Origin: Cenococcum geophilum 1.58
Lineage: Eukaryota; Ascomycota; Dothideomycetes; Gloniales; Gloniaceae
Direction: 5' to 3'
Length of the DNA: 64,000 bases
Assembly: GCA_001692895.1 (NCBI GenBank)
Contig: KV748219.1
Coordinates: 620,001 to 684,000 of the forward strand
Part shown: piece by piece, positions 36,233-49,100 of the stretch
How positions within the stretch are numbered: the first letter of the stretch is position 1
Layout of the letters: each line of letters starts with the position of its first letter
The notes under the pieces: model-generated
The model's database searches: none
The model's input: the letters and a program-made list of their open reading frames with translations, nothing else
Told to the model about the DNA's origin: nothing
Program-made: the position numbers and the translations under genes

Positions 36233-39200
36233 TTATACTAAGCTCTCCCTACCTTGCCTAGGAAGGCCTTAATAATATCCCACCCTAAAGAAACTTCGTC
36301 TATAATAACGCATTAACGCGCTATACTTAGACACAAAAACAACTCTATATTGCCTGGGAAGGCCTAGATAATATTCTACCTTATAAGCCAGACAGGACTA
36401 GACCTGTACCCCCAGAATTAAAACTAAAGCGTATAATACCAACGAACCTTAGGAAGCCAATAATGGCACCTAAAGCAAGCTTATCTAAGAGAGCTGCCTC
36501 TACCCGAGAGGAACCTAAGATCTAATTNGGATTAGAAATCGAAGACAATAATAATATTATAGATATACGCGAGCAGATTCGCGCCCTCGTAGCTAGCTAG
36601 GAAGCCGATTATCTTAAAGCAAAAAATATACAAGAGACCCTACAAGAGATCCTAGAAAGCCTTACGGCCCTATAAAATAGCCTAGCTTCCCCTTTTTAAA
36701 GCCCTAGCCAACCTATTCACTCTACTAAATATAATATACTAGGGAGTATAGATATAATAACGAAGCAATTAAAGTCTATTAAGCTCCCTAACCCCCTACT
36801 ACTATCTAACGGGATAGACCCTACCTTTAAGAATTAGAGGATTTAAGTACAAGGAAAGCTCCGCGTTAACTATAACTATTTCCTTTTCAAAGAAGCTAAA
36901 ATACTCTACCTCTTTAGTTAAACCACTAGGGACGCCTAACGGCACCTTTAAGCTAAGTTTAAGGATAACTCCCCTATCCAATTTATATCTATAACAAGAT
37001 AATACAGCACCTAGTAGCTATCTACGTTAACCCAAATAAAGTACGGGATGCCCGTTATAACTATAATTACCTAATAATAAAACTGAACCAACCCTTTGCC
37101 GAATTCTAGACTTAATTCCTATACCTTGCAGGAGAAGGCTAGGTTCCCCTTAAGAACTACCGATTAGACCTATATAATAAGCTAATAATCCGGCTATAAG
37201 AAAAGATCGCTATAACCTTAAATAACCTGCTAACCTACAAAAAACTCGCAGCTTATTGCCTATTATTAGACTCAGAACTAAAGCAGATTAACGCCCGCCC
37301 TAATTAGTAGAAGCGACTCCGTAATGATCGGAACTCGCTAGCTATATCTATAGGAGCTAGAGCAGGAAGATAAGTTATAACTACTTTTATACTAAAGGTG
37401 GTTATAACTACGCATTAGCGAGCCTCGCCTGACTAGCTATATACTACGCTATTAACTAGTATTTGCCGTAATACTCCGATTAACCCTGCTTTAGCTATAT
37501 ACTTTAACTGTAATAAGTAAGGTTACTTTATCTTATTCTGCCTGGAGCTAAAGGATATAGGCAATATTAAGGAGATAAAGGAAGGAGAAACGTCTAATAA
37601 GTTAGGAAAAGAAGAACCCTAGGGAAAGACTCCCCCCTAGGGTACCCTATTAATCTCGAAGAGATTAATCTTAGTTAGTTAATAGGTAGAAAGTATTTCA
37701 TGGTTTTATATATAGTATCTTAAAATAGATATAGAGTTAATACAACCGCCCTTATTAATACTAGAGTAAATGGCTTCGCCTTTATAAATACTGCCTATAT
37801 AAATAATGTTGCTAAGTTTCTAAATGCAAAAGCCATCTAACTAGAGAAGCCTGTCTAGGTAAAGGGCTATAACGGCCAAGCCGGTTAGCCTATTACTTAC
37901 GTCTTAAAGTTATATATCGCTCTTAACGGACGATACTAATACGGCATTTCCTTTTGCATCCTAGACCTAGGGTCCTATAATATAATCCTTGGACGAAAAT
38001 AGATGTCCTATTTTAATATTTGGTTAAACGTATAAAAAAGATAGTTTGTCTGGCCGGAGGATAGACTAAGGTTACCCTCCTTTATTAGGGAGATCCAAAC
38101 CAACTGCAAGACACTAGCCGTAAGGGCTAACCCTACCTACTAGTAGGATGTCCGGGCCCGTGACCTAGCCTTTACCTAAGAGGACGCCTGCCGCGAAGCT
38201 AGAAAGAACTCCGTACTAATAAAGATACTCTCCTAAAGCGCTATATTTAAAGAGGACTCTATATATAAAAGCGGGACAGATAATAATATAGATAACGTTT
38301 AAATCGCATAGATCTAACTGTTATAGAAAAGAACGTATTAATAGGATATAAGGGATAACCTCTAAAAGATACAACAGAAGCTAAAAGGAGTAATAATGAC
38401 GCTAGTACCCTAGAAGTCCCTAAAGTTATATACGCCCCTATTATTAGTTAACCCCCCTACCGTAGACATCGCCGTAATTAGTACTATAGCGTTCCACTTT
38501 AATATATACTAAAAGGACAATAAGGTCTTTACAACGAGCCTATATAAGATTAACTAAATTATTAATAATAGAGAGGAAAGGCTAGATAAGGAAACCAATA
38601 AGGAACTAGTTAAATGCCTCCTTCCTACCATTTATATAGGCTATAAGGATGTATTCTTAAAGGCGGCCTTAGATAAGTTACCCCCCTACTAGACGTACGA
38701 TTATAAGATTTAATTAGAGGCTAATAACTTGCTAGGCTATAGCCCCCTCTACTATTAATTGACGAATAAGCTAAAAGCAACAAAGTAGTACTTAATTAAC
38801 AACCTAGATAAAGGGTTTATTAAGCCAAGTTAAGCCCCTTTTACTTCCCCTATCCTATTTATAAAAAAGCCTAATAAAAGCCTTTATTTTTGTATTAACT
38901 ATTAAAAGCTAAACGCTATTACTTAAAAGGACCGGTATTCTATTTCTTTAATTAACGAGACCCTTATACGTCTAAGCTAGGCAAAGATCTTTACCAAACT
39001 TAATATCCGCTAAGCTTTCCACCAAATTAGGATAAACCCTATATCTAAAGATTTAACAACNTTCCGTACCCGCTATAGTTCCTATAAATATAAAGTTCTT
39101 CCTTTTAGACTAATAAACGGACCGGCTACATACTAAAGGTATATAAATGACGTTCTTTTTAATTACCTTAACGAATTCTGCACAGCATACCTAGATAATA

Positions 39201-41691
39201 TTCTCATATACTTAGACAACGAACTTAAGCATTAAGTTTATGTTAAGAAGGTCCTGGAGAGACTACGGAACGCGGGCTTATAAGTCAATATTAAGAAATG
39301 CAAGTTTGGGGTAAAACGTATAAAATACCTTAGGTTTATTATAACTATAGAAGGAATTAAGGTTAACCCTAAGAAGGTAGAGGCAATCTGTAACTAGAAG
39401 CCCCCTTATATAGTAAAAGGAATCTAGTCCTTTCTTAGTTTTTATAATTTCTACCGCCGGTTTATCCGTGACTACGGAATTATAGTAAAACCTCTTATAC
39501 GACTAACTAGGAAGGATACACCTTTTGTCTTTAATAATAGCTGCATAGAGGCCTTTAAAGAGGTAAAGGATTGGCTTATCTCTTCCCTAATCCTTTATTA
39601 CTATAACCTAGACCTTAAATTAATGCTAGAAATAGACGCCTCTAATGGGGTCATAGTGGGAATCCTATTACAGTTATATCTAGATAGTAAATAGTACCCT
39701 ATGGCTTTTTTTTTAAAGATAATAGACCTAGCTAAGTGTAACTATAAAGTATATAATAAAGAAATGCTAGCTATTATTTAATTACTCTCCTAATAGCGTG
39801 TAGAGCTTAAAGGTATAAACTCCTGGATTAAGATATATATAGATCACAAAGCCCTAGAGTACTTTATAACTATAAAGTAGCTTATAGGGCGATAAGCCTA
39901 GTAGGCCAAAATACTCTCTTAATTCTTCTTTACGATTATATATCGTTCTAGCAAGCAAAACTCTAAGGCTAATGCCCTAACCCGAAGAGAATAAGACGTA
40001 GGACCCTAGGATAAGCTAAAGACCCAATATTGGACGCGCGCCCTCCTCTATCTAGAATAGCTTAACCCGCGGATCCTTAAGGAGCTAGACTCCTAGTAAA
40101 ACGAGCTAGCACTAATAGAGGAGTCTTTAGATAAGCTAATAGGGCTAATTAACCACCTCTTAACTGCAAACCGCACGGCTAACGCCTTAAGGGCCCTCCG
40201 TAAATAAGCCGCGAAAGGAAACCCCAATTTTAAGATAGAGGAAGGATTGCTCCTATACTAGGAGCGGCTTATAGTCCCTAATATTAATAATCTACGGACT
40301 AAACTAATCCGCGAAGCTTATTACCAAGTCTTTATAGCATACCCTAGCAAGAATAAGACCCGTAAAATTATTAACTGCCGCTATTACTGGCCGAGAATGG
40401 TTATGGATATTAATTAATATATACAGAATTACGAAGACTGCTAGAGAGCTATAATCCTACGGGATAAGACCCTAGGACTACTTAAGCCACTCCTAATACT
40501 AGAGCGCCTTTAGTAGTATATCTTTATAGACTTTTATAAACTACCTAGGGACCGTAACGGATACGATATAGTTATAGTTATAGTTAACCGCTTTAGTAAA
40601 CGCCCGTTCTTAATTCTATGTCACAAGAACATTAATGCTAAAGAGGTAGCCTGGCTATATATCCATTACGTCTACCAAATCTACGGACTACTAGATACTA
40701 TTGTGTCTAATTATAGGCTATAGTTTATATCGGCCTTTTAAAATAAGTTTACCTGGATTCTAGGCATTAAGCTAAAGCTTTTTACGGCTTATTACCTCTA
40801 GATAGACGGTTAGATAGAGATTGTAAATTAGTACCTGGACTAAAGGCTTAGGCCCTTTGTTAACTATTTCTAGGACAACTGGTCTAAACTACTACCCTTA
40901 ATAGACTACGCGCAAGTAACCCTACCCCATAACTCCATAGGGTTTGCCCCGATTTAGCTAGAAATGGGATACTTACCCCGTATAAGCTTTAACTGGAAAA
41001 GGCTAGAAGAACCCCAGACTATATAAGAGAAGCTATCTTATGCTAAGGCCTAACAGTACGCCAAACGATTAGAGGAGGCCTGGACGGTAGCCCGCAAGAA
41101 CCTAGAAAAAGCTTAGAGGTTAATAGAACAGCAGGCGAATAAACACCATTAAGAGCCCGATTTTGCCCCTAGCAATATAGTCTAGGTTATAATAAGGAAT
41201 TAGAGGACTAAACGACCTAGCCATAAGCTAGACTACTAGATGGTAGGACCGTATAAGGTTCTTAAGAAGATAGGCAACTTGTATAAGATAAAGCTCCTAG
41301 ACTTAATTAGGGTTCACCCTATCTTCTTACTAGATAAGCTACGGAAAGCTACAAACGACCTATTACCTAGATAAAAGAACAAGCCTCCCCTACTAGTTTA
41401 AGTAAACGGTAATAATAAATAGGAGGTTAACGAAATACTGGCCTGCAAGATAGTATAGGGAGCGCTAAAATACCATATTTAATAGAAGGGCTACAATCCT
41501 AACCCAACCTGGTACCCTATATAGAACTTTATAGGCTACCCCCAGAAGCTTAAAGAATTCTATAACTAATACCCTAATGCGCCTGGACCCCTAAAGTACC
41601 TAGACGAATGGATAAAATGCTAGTATAATAAAAATAATAAGTTACCGGAAGAATATAGGGACAAAAACGCCCCAAAGCCCTAATACAGCTG

Positions 41692-41728
41692 TCTGCCAAA
41701 TTCTGCCATATTCTGCCGTTTTCTGCCA
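41692..41728. repeat. TTCTGCC tandem array in the 3' part of D3
   Basis: Five CTGCC units spaced by AAATT, ATATT or GTTTT. The same array is in the D3 LTRs and, in the opposite orientation, in Copia F (51411-51501). Confidence 0.8.
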
Positions 41729-41754
41729 GTACTATAAAATTTCAGATGTCCAGG

Positions 41755-41777
41755 AACTTTAACCGCCAGTTAAAGTT
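41755..41777. repeat. palindrome 1 copy in D3
   Basis: Arms AACTTTAACCG and CAGTTAAAGTT around one base. It is followed by GTCTAATTAGTCAGAT. Confidence 0.85.
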
Positions 41778-41998
41778 GTCTAATTAGTCAGATCCGTGCC
41801 AAGACTTTTAACGGCTACTCTTTCTGGCCTAGTGCTTCCACTTAGCCCATAATCGCCCTTTATACTTAGTTAGGACGGACTCGTATCCCCTTTATCTCCT
41901 CATCTTATATTTTTATAATCCTACGTTTATAAGCCTAGTGCTACCCTATTTTTTCTAACTAAGCCTAAGGGCAGGCTTTCTTTTAAAGAGGGGGGTGA

Positions 41999-42209
41999 TG
42001 TAACGGCGCTATCGCACGTTACCTGCCAAATTCTGCCATATTCTGCCGACCTGCAATTAGCCCGCCCAAAGCTAGCGCCTTGGCGGCTTACCCTATATAT
42101 TTATTTACATCGGTCCTAGCGACCCCTTTTCCTTCTCTTTAGCTTAGTATCTTCGTAATACAGTATTCATTCAAGCTTCGGTTCAGAGGCATTTGTTTAA
42201 GCCGTGACA
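41999..42209 (+). repeat. 3' LTR of D3
   Basis: 211 bp, followed by ATAAA. It contains the same TTCTGCC-type units (42022-42047). Confidence 0.93.
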
Positions 42210-42318
42210 ATAAAGTACCTTTCCACTAAGGGTTTCCCTAGTGGTTTTAGCCGGAACTTTATAAAAGCTTAGTAGAGGTAAAGTCTTAAAGGACTAAAAC
42301 CTTAGAAGGGGAGGCAAT

Positions 42319-42648
42319 TATAACGGAATCCCCTAAGGGGTACATATCCGATAAGACGGTAGGAGGTTTTATCTATATCCTATCTATGTTCTAAAAAACA
42401 CAGTTAGACAGGTTAGGGGCGAAAGGTTTTACTAGCGTCTTAGAAGAAATATATAGGAAGCTAGTTCCCCTCTAGAGAAGAACTAGCAATTAGTCTCTAA
42501 ATANAAGTGGTTANAAGNATTTATCCTTTAATATATAAAACTTATTCTACCTTTAACTTACCTTTAACTTACCTTTAACTTACCTTCTACTTACCGGTGA
42601 CACTGTCGATTAGATAATCATACGTTCCGGTTAGGCTGGCCTCTTACA
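42319..42648 (+). repeat. 3' LTR of D2
   Basis: 330 bp with three CTTTAACTTAC units plus the variant. It includes three N characters. Followed by ACCAT. Confidence 0.9.
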
Positions 42649-43798
42649 ACCATATTCTATTTTACCGAAGTAGATACTACGCCGATTTACAGCTATGGGA
42701 ATATTTTAGGGAGGATTTTATAGGATGGACTGCCGACACCTAGGCACTTAGCAATATTTATATTATTTAAGATTTTTAAGACTTCCTATAAGAGAATGGA
42801 GTATTTGTACCTATAAACGGGGGTATTATTAGAGATAATATTTAGCAAGTCCTTAACGCAGAAGAAGAGCATAAATAGACTCCACAAGAGATTAAGCACT
42901 AAAAGAAGTTTAACTCTTAAGGGAATCCTAATAACGGATAGCTATAAGTAATACTATAGATAACCTTAGGCTATTAAATACCTTAAGTTCCTTAGGCTAC
43001 TATATCTTAACCCATACCTTAAGCTCCGTCCTACTAATAACCTCTACAGCAACCTCCGCAAGAACCTCTACAAGAACCTCCATAGCAACCACAGCAGCCG
43101 TAGCAATCTCCGCAAGAACCTCCGCAAGAACTACTATAAGAACCTCCGCAGCAACCATAGTAGCCGTAGTAACTGTAGCAGCTACATATATATATACTAC
43201 CTAAACCGGCCGTAATAAGTATAGAGTAAGGACCTAGGCAAGGACCTAGATACAGTAAGAAGGTAGCTATAATTATAAAGATTTACATAGATAATAAGTT
43301 GTTTATAGCTTGCTAGGGAGTTCCCACCTATAGAATTACCGTCTTAAATCCTAGAGAAGACTTACCTTAGTTAATTAACAAGTTATAGCCCTTAATTGCT
43401 ATACAGGAGAAGGAATACCCTAGTTAAAGAGTATATACTACCTTCTTTACAGATCACTGCTACCACAATTAAGATTAAGCTCCGTCTCGCCAGCAAGCTC
43501 AATAACAATCTCCGCAGCAATATCCGCAGTAATATCCGCAGTAACCTCCGCAGCAACTTCCGTAAAAGCTTCTATAAAAGCCTCCGCAATAACCTAGATC
43601 TATAAACAGTATCTTTAATCAAAAGCAATAGTTATCTATTCCTCTATAAACATTTAATAAGCTTTAGAAGATTTAGCGTAGAGGATTCTAAGATTTCTAT
43701 AGTTCCTAAGGTAGCTATAAAGGTGGCTACCAGCGTGATCTAGACAGGAAGTTCTCGTAGAGGGTACCGTAAAGGATGGGTGAAGAGAGAGTAATATA

Positions 43799-44420
43799 GG
43801 GGGGGGGGGGCAGTTAGACTAATACAGTTACGCTAGCAACGCTATAAGCATAAAGAAAGAACTGCTAGTATCTACGGCAGCTATAAACCTAGTAACTGTT
43901 ATAACTAATATGCCTACGGAACCGACCCTACACTATACTGGCACCGCACTACTACATAACAACGACTATAAGTACCGCACCGTACTGCTATATACCATTG
44001 ACAAACTAATAGCGCCGCTATGCCTGCTATTACGATACCGATTGCGCTGATACGCCTACGATCTACTAACCGAACGATCGTGCCGATATGCATGCGATCC
44101 CGATTACCGTTATACTAATAAAAACAACCCAAATAGGACTAGGTAGAGCTTTACTCCCTAGAACACAACCCTATTACTAGTATTATACTGCCGCCCAAAC
44201 AACCCGTCGCTAGTACTATACTGCTATTACAATAGACCCTTACTACCCTGCCTATAGTTAACCAACCCCTACTACTTTATTAGCAGCTAACTAACCCTTA
44301 CTGCCCTGCCTGCAGCTAACCGACTTCTATTACTTCTACCTCCAGCTAAACCAACACCTTACTGCCTTGCTGCCTTACTGCCTTTCTACAGCACTATAAG
44401 TATAAAGAAAGAACTGCTAG
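43799..44420 (+). repeat. D1 3' region: G12 tract, 27-bp direct repeats, low-complexity DNA
   Basis: A run of 12 G (43799-43810) resembles a polypurine tract but lies 610 bp before the LTR. A 27-bp sequence ending AAAGAAAGAACTGCTAG occurs at 43842-43868 and again at 44394-44420, directly against the 3' LTR, differing at one base. Between them is C-rich DNA with imperfect CTGCCCTGCCT-type repeats and no gene. Confidence 0.65.
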
Positions 44421-44618
44421 TGTTGGAATATATGTGTCAGAATATATGGACAAAGGGTATGCGGTCGCGTGTCTCTAATTAGTCACCCTTATAGTGACTA
44501 ATTAGCCCCCTACTTAGGTACTGCGATCCTTACAATCCTTTGCTTTATTAATTAAAAAGAACAATTATTATACTATCTACGAACCGTAGCTACGTAATAT
44601 CACCTTGTGTAACCAACA
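44421..44618 (+). repeat. 3' LTR of D1
   Basis: 198 bp, followed by TTTAG (44619-44623). Confidence 0.92.
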
Positions 44619-45421
44619 TTTAGATTTACCGTTATCTATTTATATAATTTTGGGCTTTTAAGGTCTTTAGGTTATGATTATAAGCTATATATTTAAGCGC
44701 CTATATATATAGCCTTTATAATAACTCTTTAAAGTTATTAGCTTATTTTTTTTATAAAAGTAACTAAGTATTAATTAAGTATATACTTATTATAAAGGTC
44801 TTAAGCTATATAATATATATTATAGGGCTTCTTTAGGGTCATTGTATTATTAAATTAATTACTATCGGCTTTTTTAAAGCTTAGCCCCTTTATTAAAGCC
44901 CTATTTTTTGGCCTAAATATATTTGAAGCCTTTATATAGATTTTATAAATAAATACTAAAGATATACTGCCTAAAATTAGTTATTTTTATTATAAGGCCT
45001 TCTTTTAGGTCATATAGTAATATTTAATAAAATAGTACTTCTTAATTATAGCTATACTACTAAAATATATATACTTTAAAATTTACTTAAAATAGATTTA
45101 AGGGTTATTATATTAAATAAAGTAGCAAAAAATGAGCTATATATTGTACATTTTATACTTTATTAAAAACTTAACTATATAACGGCTTATATAGCTATTA
45201 AAGAAATATAATTAAGCTTTATTACCAAAAAAACGGTAGTTTTAAGTATATATTTTCATTATAAATTGCCTAAATATAATAAAATTAGCCATTTAACTAT
45301 TCTTTTAGGCTATATATATTTAATAAAATACTTTACCTTAGTATTCTTATATTAATTAGGGGTATTTTCCCTAAAAATAAATTAACTAGCTAGGGGTAAA
45401 TATTATCTTTATAATAAATAC
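44619..45421. other. middle part of the DNA transposon, no readable gene
   Basis: Extremely AT-rich DNA between D1 and F. It lies in the middle of the transposon bounded by 27745 and 52410, where a transposase would be expected, but nothing can be recognised. Confidence 0.5.
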
Positions 45422-45594
45422 TGTCGGAACGTTAATTATGTAACGTAGTCACGGGACTACGTAGCAAGGTTAGCTAACCTGACCTTGGAGCAACCCCTTA
45501 CTTCTAGTAAAAACAATCAACTACCAACTTTAATACCGCATACGTACCACTATAAGTGATATTCGTGCACGTTAATAAAGCGAGTATACTAATA
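45422..45594 (+). repeat. 5' LTR of F
   Basis: 173 bp, preceded by AATAC. It contains the hairpin ACGTAGTC-ACGG-GACTACGT. Confidence 0.92.
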
Positions 45595-45633
45595 CTAATT
45601 AGTAGACATACAGATTAGGAAATACGCAATAGC

Positions 45634-45990
45634 AAAGCTCGAAACCACGCATTAGCTTAACTGCTAACGCGTTAGATTGCAGAGCTATCGCCCTATTTTA
45701 GTTAAAGGAGAAAGCTATGTTACCCTTAAAGCTTAAGACCACGTATTAGCTTACTGATACGTTAGATCGCCTAGAGGACCCTTAAAGCTCGAGACTACGT
45801 ATCAGCTTAATTGCTAACGCGTAAGATCGCCTAGAGAATTATATCTTTACTTAGAGAGAGCTACGTTACCCTTAAAGCTCGAGACCACGCATTAACTTAA
45901 CTGTTAACGTGTTAGATCGCCTAGAGGACCTTAAAGCTTAAGACCACGTATNAACTTAACTGCTAACGCGTAAGATCGCCTAGAGGACCG
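45634..45990. repeat. leader minisatellite of Copia F, five units
   Basis: Units start near 45634, 45728, 45784, 45874 and 45933. Shared core: AAAGCTYGAGACCACG, then TTAACTGCTAACGCGTTAGA, then TCGCCTAGAG. CTAACGCGTTAG is a perfect 12-bp palindrome. Alternate spacing (94, 56, 90, 59) suggests a two-unit higher-order repeat. Confidence 0.8.
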
Positions 45991-46084
45991 TATCTTTGCT
46001 AAGAATCGTCTTTAGTCTTTAGTCTTTAAAAACTATAGATTTGTTAAGGGGACACGCACACACCCTTACACTCTTACCTTTATA

Positions 46085-46120
46085 CCCCTAACCTTAACCT
46101 TAACCTTAACCTTAACTTTT
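46085..46120. repeat. telomere-like CCTTAA repeats
   Basis: CCCCTAA is followed by four CCTTAA units and then CTTTTAA, just upstream of the F gag. The standard fungal telomere repeat is CCCTAA, and a C-to-T change would turn CCCTAA into CCTTAA. Confidence 0.5.
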
Positions 46121-49100
46121 AAATAATAACTACCCTTATATACAAAGATATAATAATATAGAAATTAACTAGAAGGAAAGAATTGCTAAATACGGCTACG
46201 GAATCAACTTAGAGACGGCTATAGATGATAATCTAGCGGAGTATATAGAGACTAAGATATACCTATATATACGGCACAACCTTATAGACTTTTTACTGTA
46301 GATAGTATATTAGGAAGACTTTAAAGACTTTACGCTAGAGCTCTTTAAATAAATATAATCCAAAACTAGAGTGGGAATCCGTAACTACCTAGTTAAGAAA
46401 GGAGTATACGTTGTTAAGCAAGATAAGAGGCACACCCTTGGCAAGGTACTAACGGACGTCGCTAATAAAGAAGAGTTTTATAAATGGACGGACGAGGAGC
46501 TTATCGCGGCCCTTATAGAGGTAAAGCCAATAATTATAACAACTCTATAAGACTAACTTAATTCGACCTTAGACAAGCTTACTATACCTTTAGCCCCACT
46601 ACTAGGTACTCTACTAACTCCACTAGCTATTTCAGCCGCTATACTACCAGCTATTCCAGCCGCTGTACCACTAGCTACTCCGGTTACTGCACTGCTAGCT
46701 ACCCTAATTGCAGCACCGCCAGCTACCCCAGTCGCTGCCCCTGCTACCCCTACTACCCCCCCCAGATCTACTCCAATTGCTATACCGCCAGCTACTCTAA
46801 TTGCTACCCCTGCTACCCCCGCTACCCCTCCTAGTCCTTAATCCTCTAATTATAACCAAATCTACGCTCTTATTAACTAATTACTATAGCTAAGAGAGTA
46901 GTAACTGCAGCAGCTATAGTAACCGTAGCAGCTATATACATATATACCACCCAAACTAGCTATGCCTAGCGTGGAGTAAGGACCTAAGTAAGGATCTAGA
47001 TATAGTAAGGAGGTAGCTATAATTATAAAGATCTATATAGACGACCAAAAGTACAATAGAGTTAACGATAGCTTTAACTTTAAGCTGACTATCTTTTATA
47101 ACATCTGTAAGAGATCTGGCTTACTACTAGAAGGCTATATAGTGGCATTCCCTAGCATGCTGAAAGGGCTTACTTAGGACTACTACTATAACAGTAACCT
47201 TGAGTTAAGACCTTTTACTAAAGCCTGTAACTATATATAACAGTTCTTTAAAGGGCTAGAATACTACCGTAAGAATCTTATAGAGTGGAATAGTATAACC
47301 CTTTAAGGAGTTATGGATGAGAACCCTAATAAGTTAATCTATTAGAACTTCTAACTACTTATAAATAAGCTACTAAAGCAACGCTATGGACTATACCTAG
47401 ACTTCTATATAAACCGCATTCTTATAAATAAGCTGGTTACTGCTTGCTAGGGAGTACCAGCATGCCGTATTGCTATCTCTAACCCTTTAAAAGACCTCTC
47501 TTAGTTAATTAGCAAGCTATAATCCTCTATTGTTGCGTAGGAAAAAGAACACCCCCTATAGGCCTTAATGAGATCGTCTTATTAAGCCTTCTTTATGGAT
47601 TAACGTTATTACCGAAATAACTAGAATCGAGACCGAAATACTAATCGCTATGGTAGCAATCGCCCCTATAGAACCAACGGTAGACTAAAGGCCAAGTGCT
47701 ACGTCTATAAGAAGGAGGACTGCCGTTTATAGAAATATATAGAGGAGGAGCGTAATCGGTCTAAAGACAACTATAAGAGACGTTTTATTAATATCAAGGG
47801 CCGTAATAAGGGCAACTTTAATAACCACTTTAAACAATACGTCGCCGTCTGCGAAAGAGATAAAGAGGATAATTTAGACTTTAAAGCCTATATATACGAC
47901 GCTAACGACTCTGGAAGCGATGCCGGAGAACCTAACGATAGTTCTACCTATATTACTACCTTTGGAACACTTACTATAGAGAAAGCAACCTCTACAAGCG
48001 TAGAACTAGCCAATAAGGCTTATACACACCTGCTTATGGCTTTAGAACTCACTACGGAGTCCACTATAGAACCTTACACGGAGACCGACCTATTTGCCTA
48101 TAGTATAGCTACAGCTATAGCGTTATAATACACCTTAACGGTCTTTATAGGAATTATGATTAATACGGGTGCTTTACGTAAGTCTATAGCTAGCTACGGT
48201 TAATTCTAAGCTCTATAGGCCGTAGATAAGTCCGTAAGTCTTAATACGTTAATTAAGGGCTAAGTAACTATCTAATTTGGGATTAGAGCCTCTACATCTA
48301 TTAGAACTATAGACGTTAACAGCCCTATAGGCAAGGTATAATTCCATATTATTAAAGCAGATACTCCCTTCCTACTTTGCTTAGTAGATATAGATAAACT
48401 CTATATTAAATACGATAACCTAAAGGACGTTATTATTACTCGCACTAAAAGGGTGCCAGTAGTTAGATAATTTAGCCACCTATTTCTCTTATGGAGCTTC
48501 TCCTTACAGTCTTATTTAGTTAAGTCTTTTAATATAAACCCTTACTACTTAACTGACGTAGAACTACGACGTCTACACCGTTAATTTGGTTACCTATTAG
48601 TTAATAAACTGTAAAAGCTTCTTAATAAGGCTGGCTACGGCTATAACACTAATAGATCCGCTATTAAAGAGCTAACTAGACTCTACCACTATTGCTAGAA
48701 GTATAGCAGATCTCTAAGTAGATTTCGCTTCACCCTATAAGACGACATTAATTTTAATTATAATATTATCGTTAACATTATATATATTAGCGGCTCCCCC
48801 CTACTATATATAGTTAACGAAGCAACTTAATTTTAAGCTGGTAGATAGCTATAAGATATTAGCGCCAAGCATACTTAGGACATTCTACGGATATACTAAA
48901 TTAATAGCTACTTAGGACCACTAGACCTAATCACTATAGATGCTAGGAAGAACTTTATTAGCAAGGAGTTTAAGTACTACGCTACTACTATAGGAGTAAC
49001 CATAAAGTTAGTTCTAGTCAAATCACACAATTCCATTAGAATGGTAGAGCGCTACTACAGTCCGCTACAACGAGCCTACCAAATTATTATAACTGAAATC

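Larger units (their letters stand above)
36022..42209 (+). mobile_element. Ty3/Gypsy chromovirus D3, complete outline, fossil
   Basis: Two 211-bp LTRs (36022-36232, 41999-42209; TGTAACGGCGC...GCCGTGACA) with flanks ATAGA and ATAAA, a 5-bp duplication with one RIP-type change. Length 6.19 kb. Parts: gag (about 36460-37570, start MAPKASLSKRAASTREEPK, knuckle near 37502-37545), protease (about 37700-38030), reverse transcriptase (about 38760-39420), RNase H (about 39480-39990), integrase (about 40300-41150), chromodomain (about 41418-41620), a TTCTGCC array and palindrome 1 in the 3' part, and a polypurine tract (AAAGAGGGGGG) before 41999. The LTRs differ at about nine places, all transitions. 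It is the youngest layer of the nest. Broken. Confidence 0.93.
28765..42648 (+). mobile_element. Ty3/Gypsy chromovirus D2, split by D3, fossil
   Basis: LTRs of 319 bp (28765-29083) and 330 bp (42319-42648) begin TGTAACGGAATCCCC and end CCTCTTACA. Flanks are ACCGT and ACCAT, a 5-bp duplication with one RIP-type change. Net length is about 7.7 kb. Parts: gag (about 29100-30250) with a knuckle of CX2CX4 type at 30200-30241, protease zone, reverse transcriptase (about 30940-31620), RNase H (about 31800-32250), integrase (about 32850-33650), chromodomain (about 33960-34140), an extra 1.9-kb region (34150-36021), and a polypurine tract (AAGGGGAGG) before the 3' LTR. It is inserted in the gag of D1. 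Many breaks. Confidence 0.9.
27993..44618 (+). mobile_element. Copia-related gag-only element D1, split by D2, fossil
   Basis: LTRs of 198 bp (27993-28190, 44421-44618; TGTTGGAA...AACCAACA) and the target duplication TTTAG on both sides bound it. Without D2 it is about 2.7 kb. The interior holds a gag frame starting at 28615 (MATAISNNWRDSLLLGVAAY) and continuing after D2 from 42649. It has Pro/Gln-rich repeats (about 43030-43180 and 43490-43600). Between about 43160 and 43440 the sequence matches the gag of Copia F (46890-47560), though it is shorter. No pol is seen. It was probably mobilised by an F-like Copia element. Broken. Confidence 0.85.

Noticed and set aside
45634-45990. CRISPR-like array
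   Set aside because: Units are imperfect, unevenly spaced and without unique spacers, and the DNA is a eukaryotic retroelement leader.
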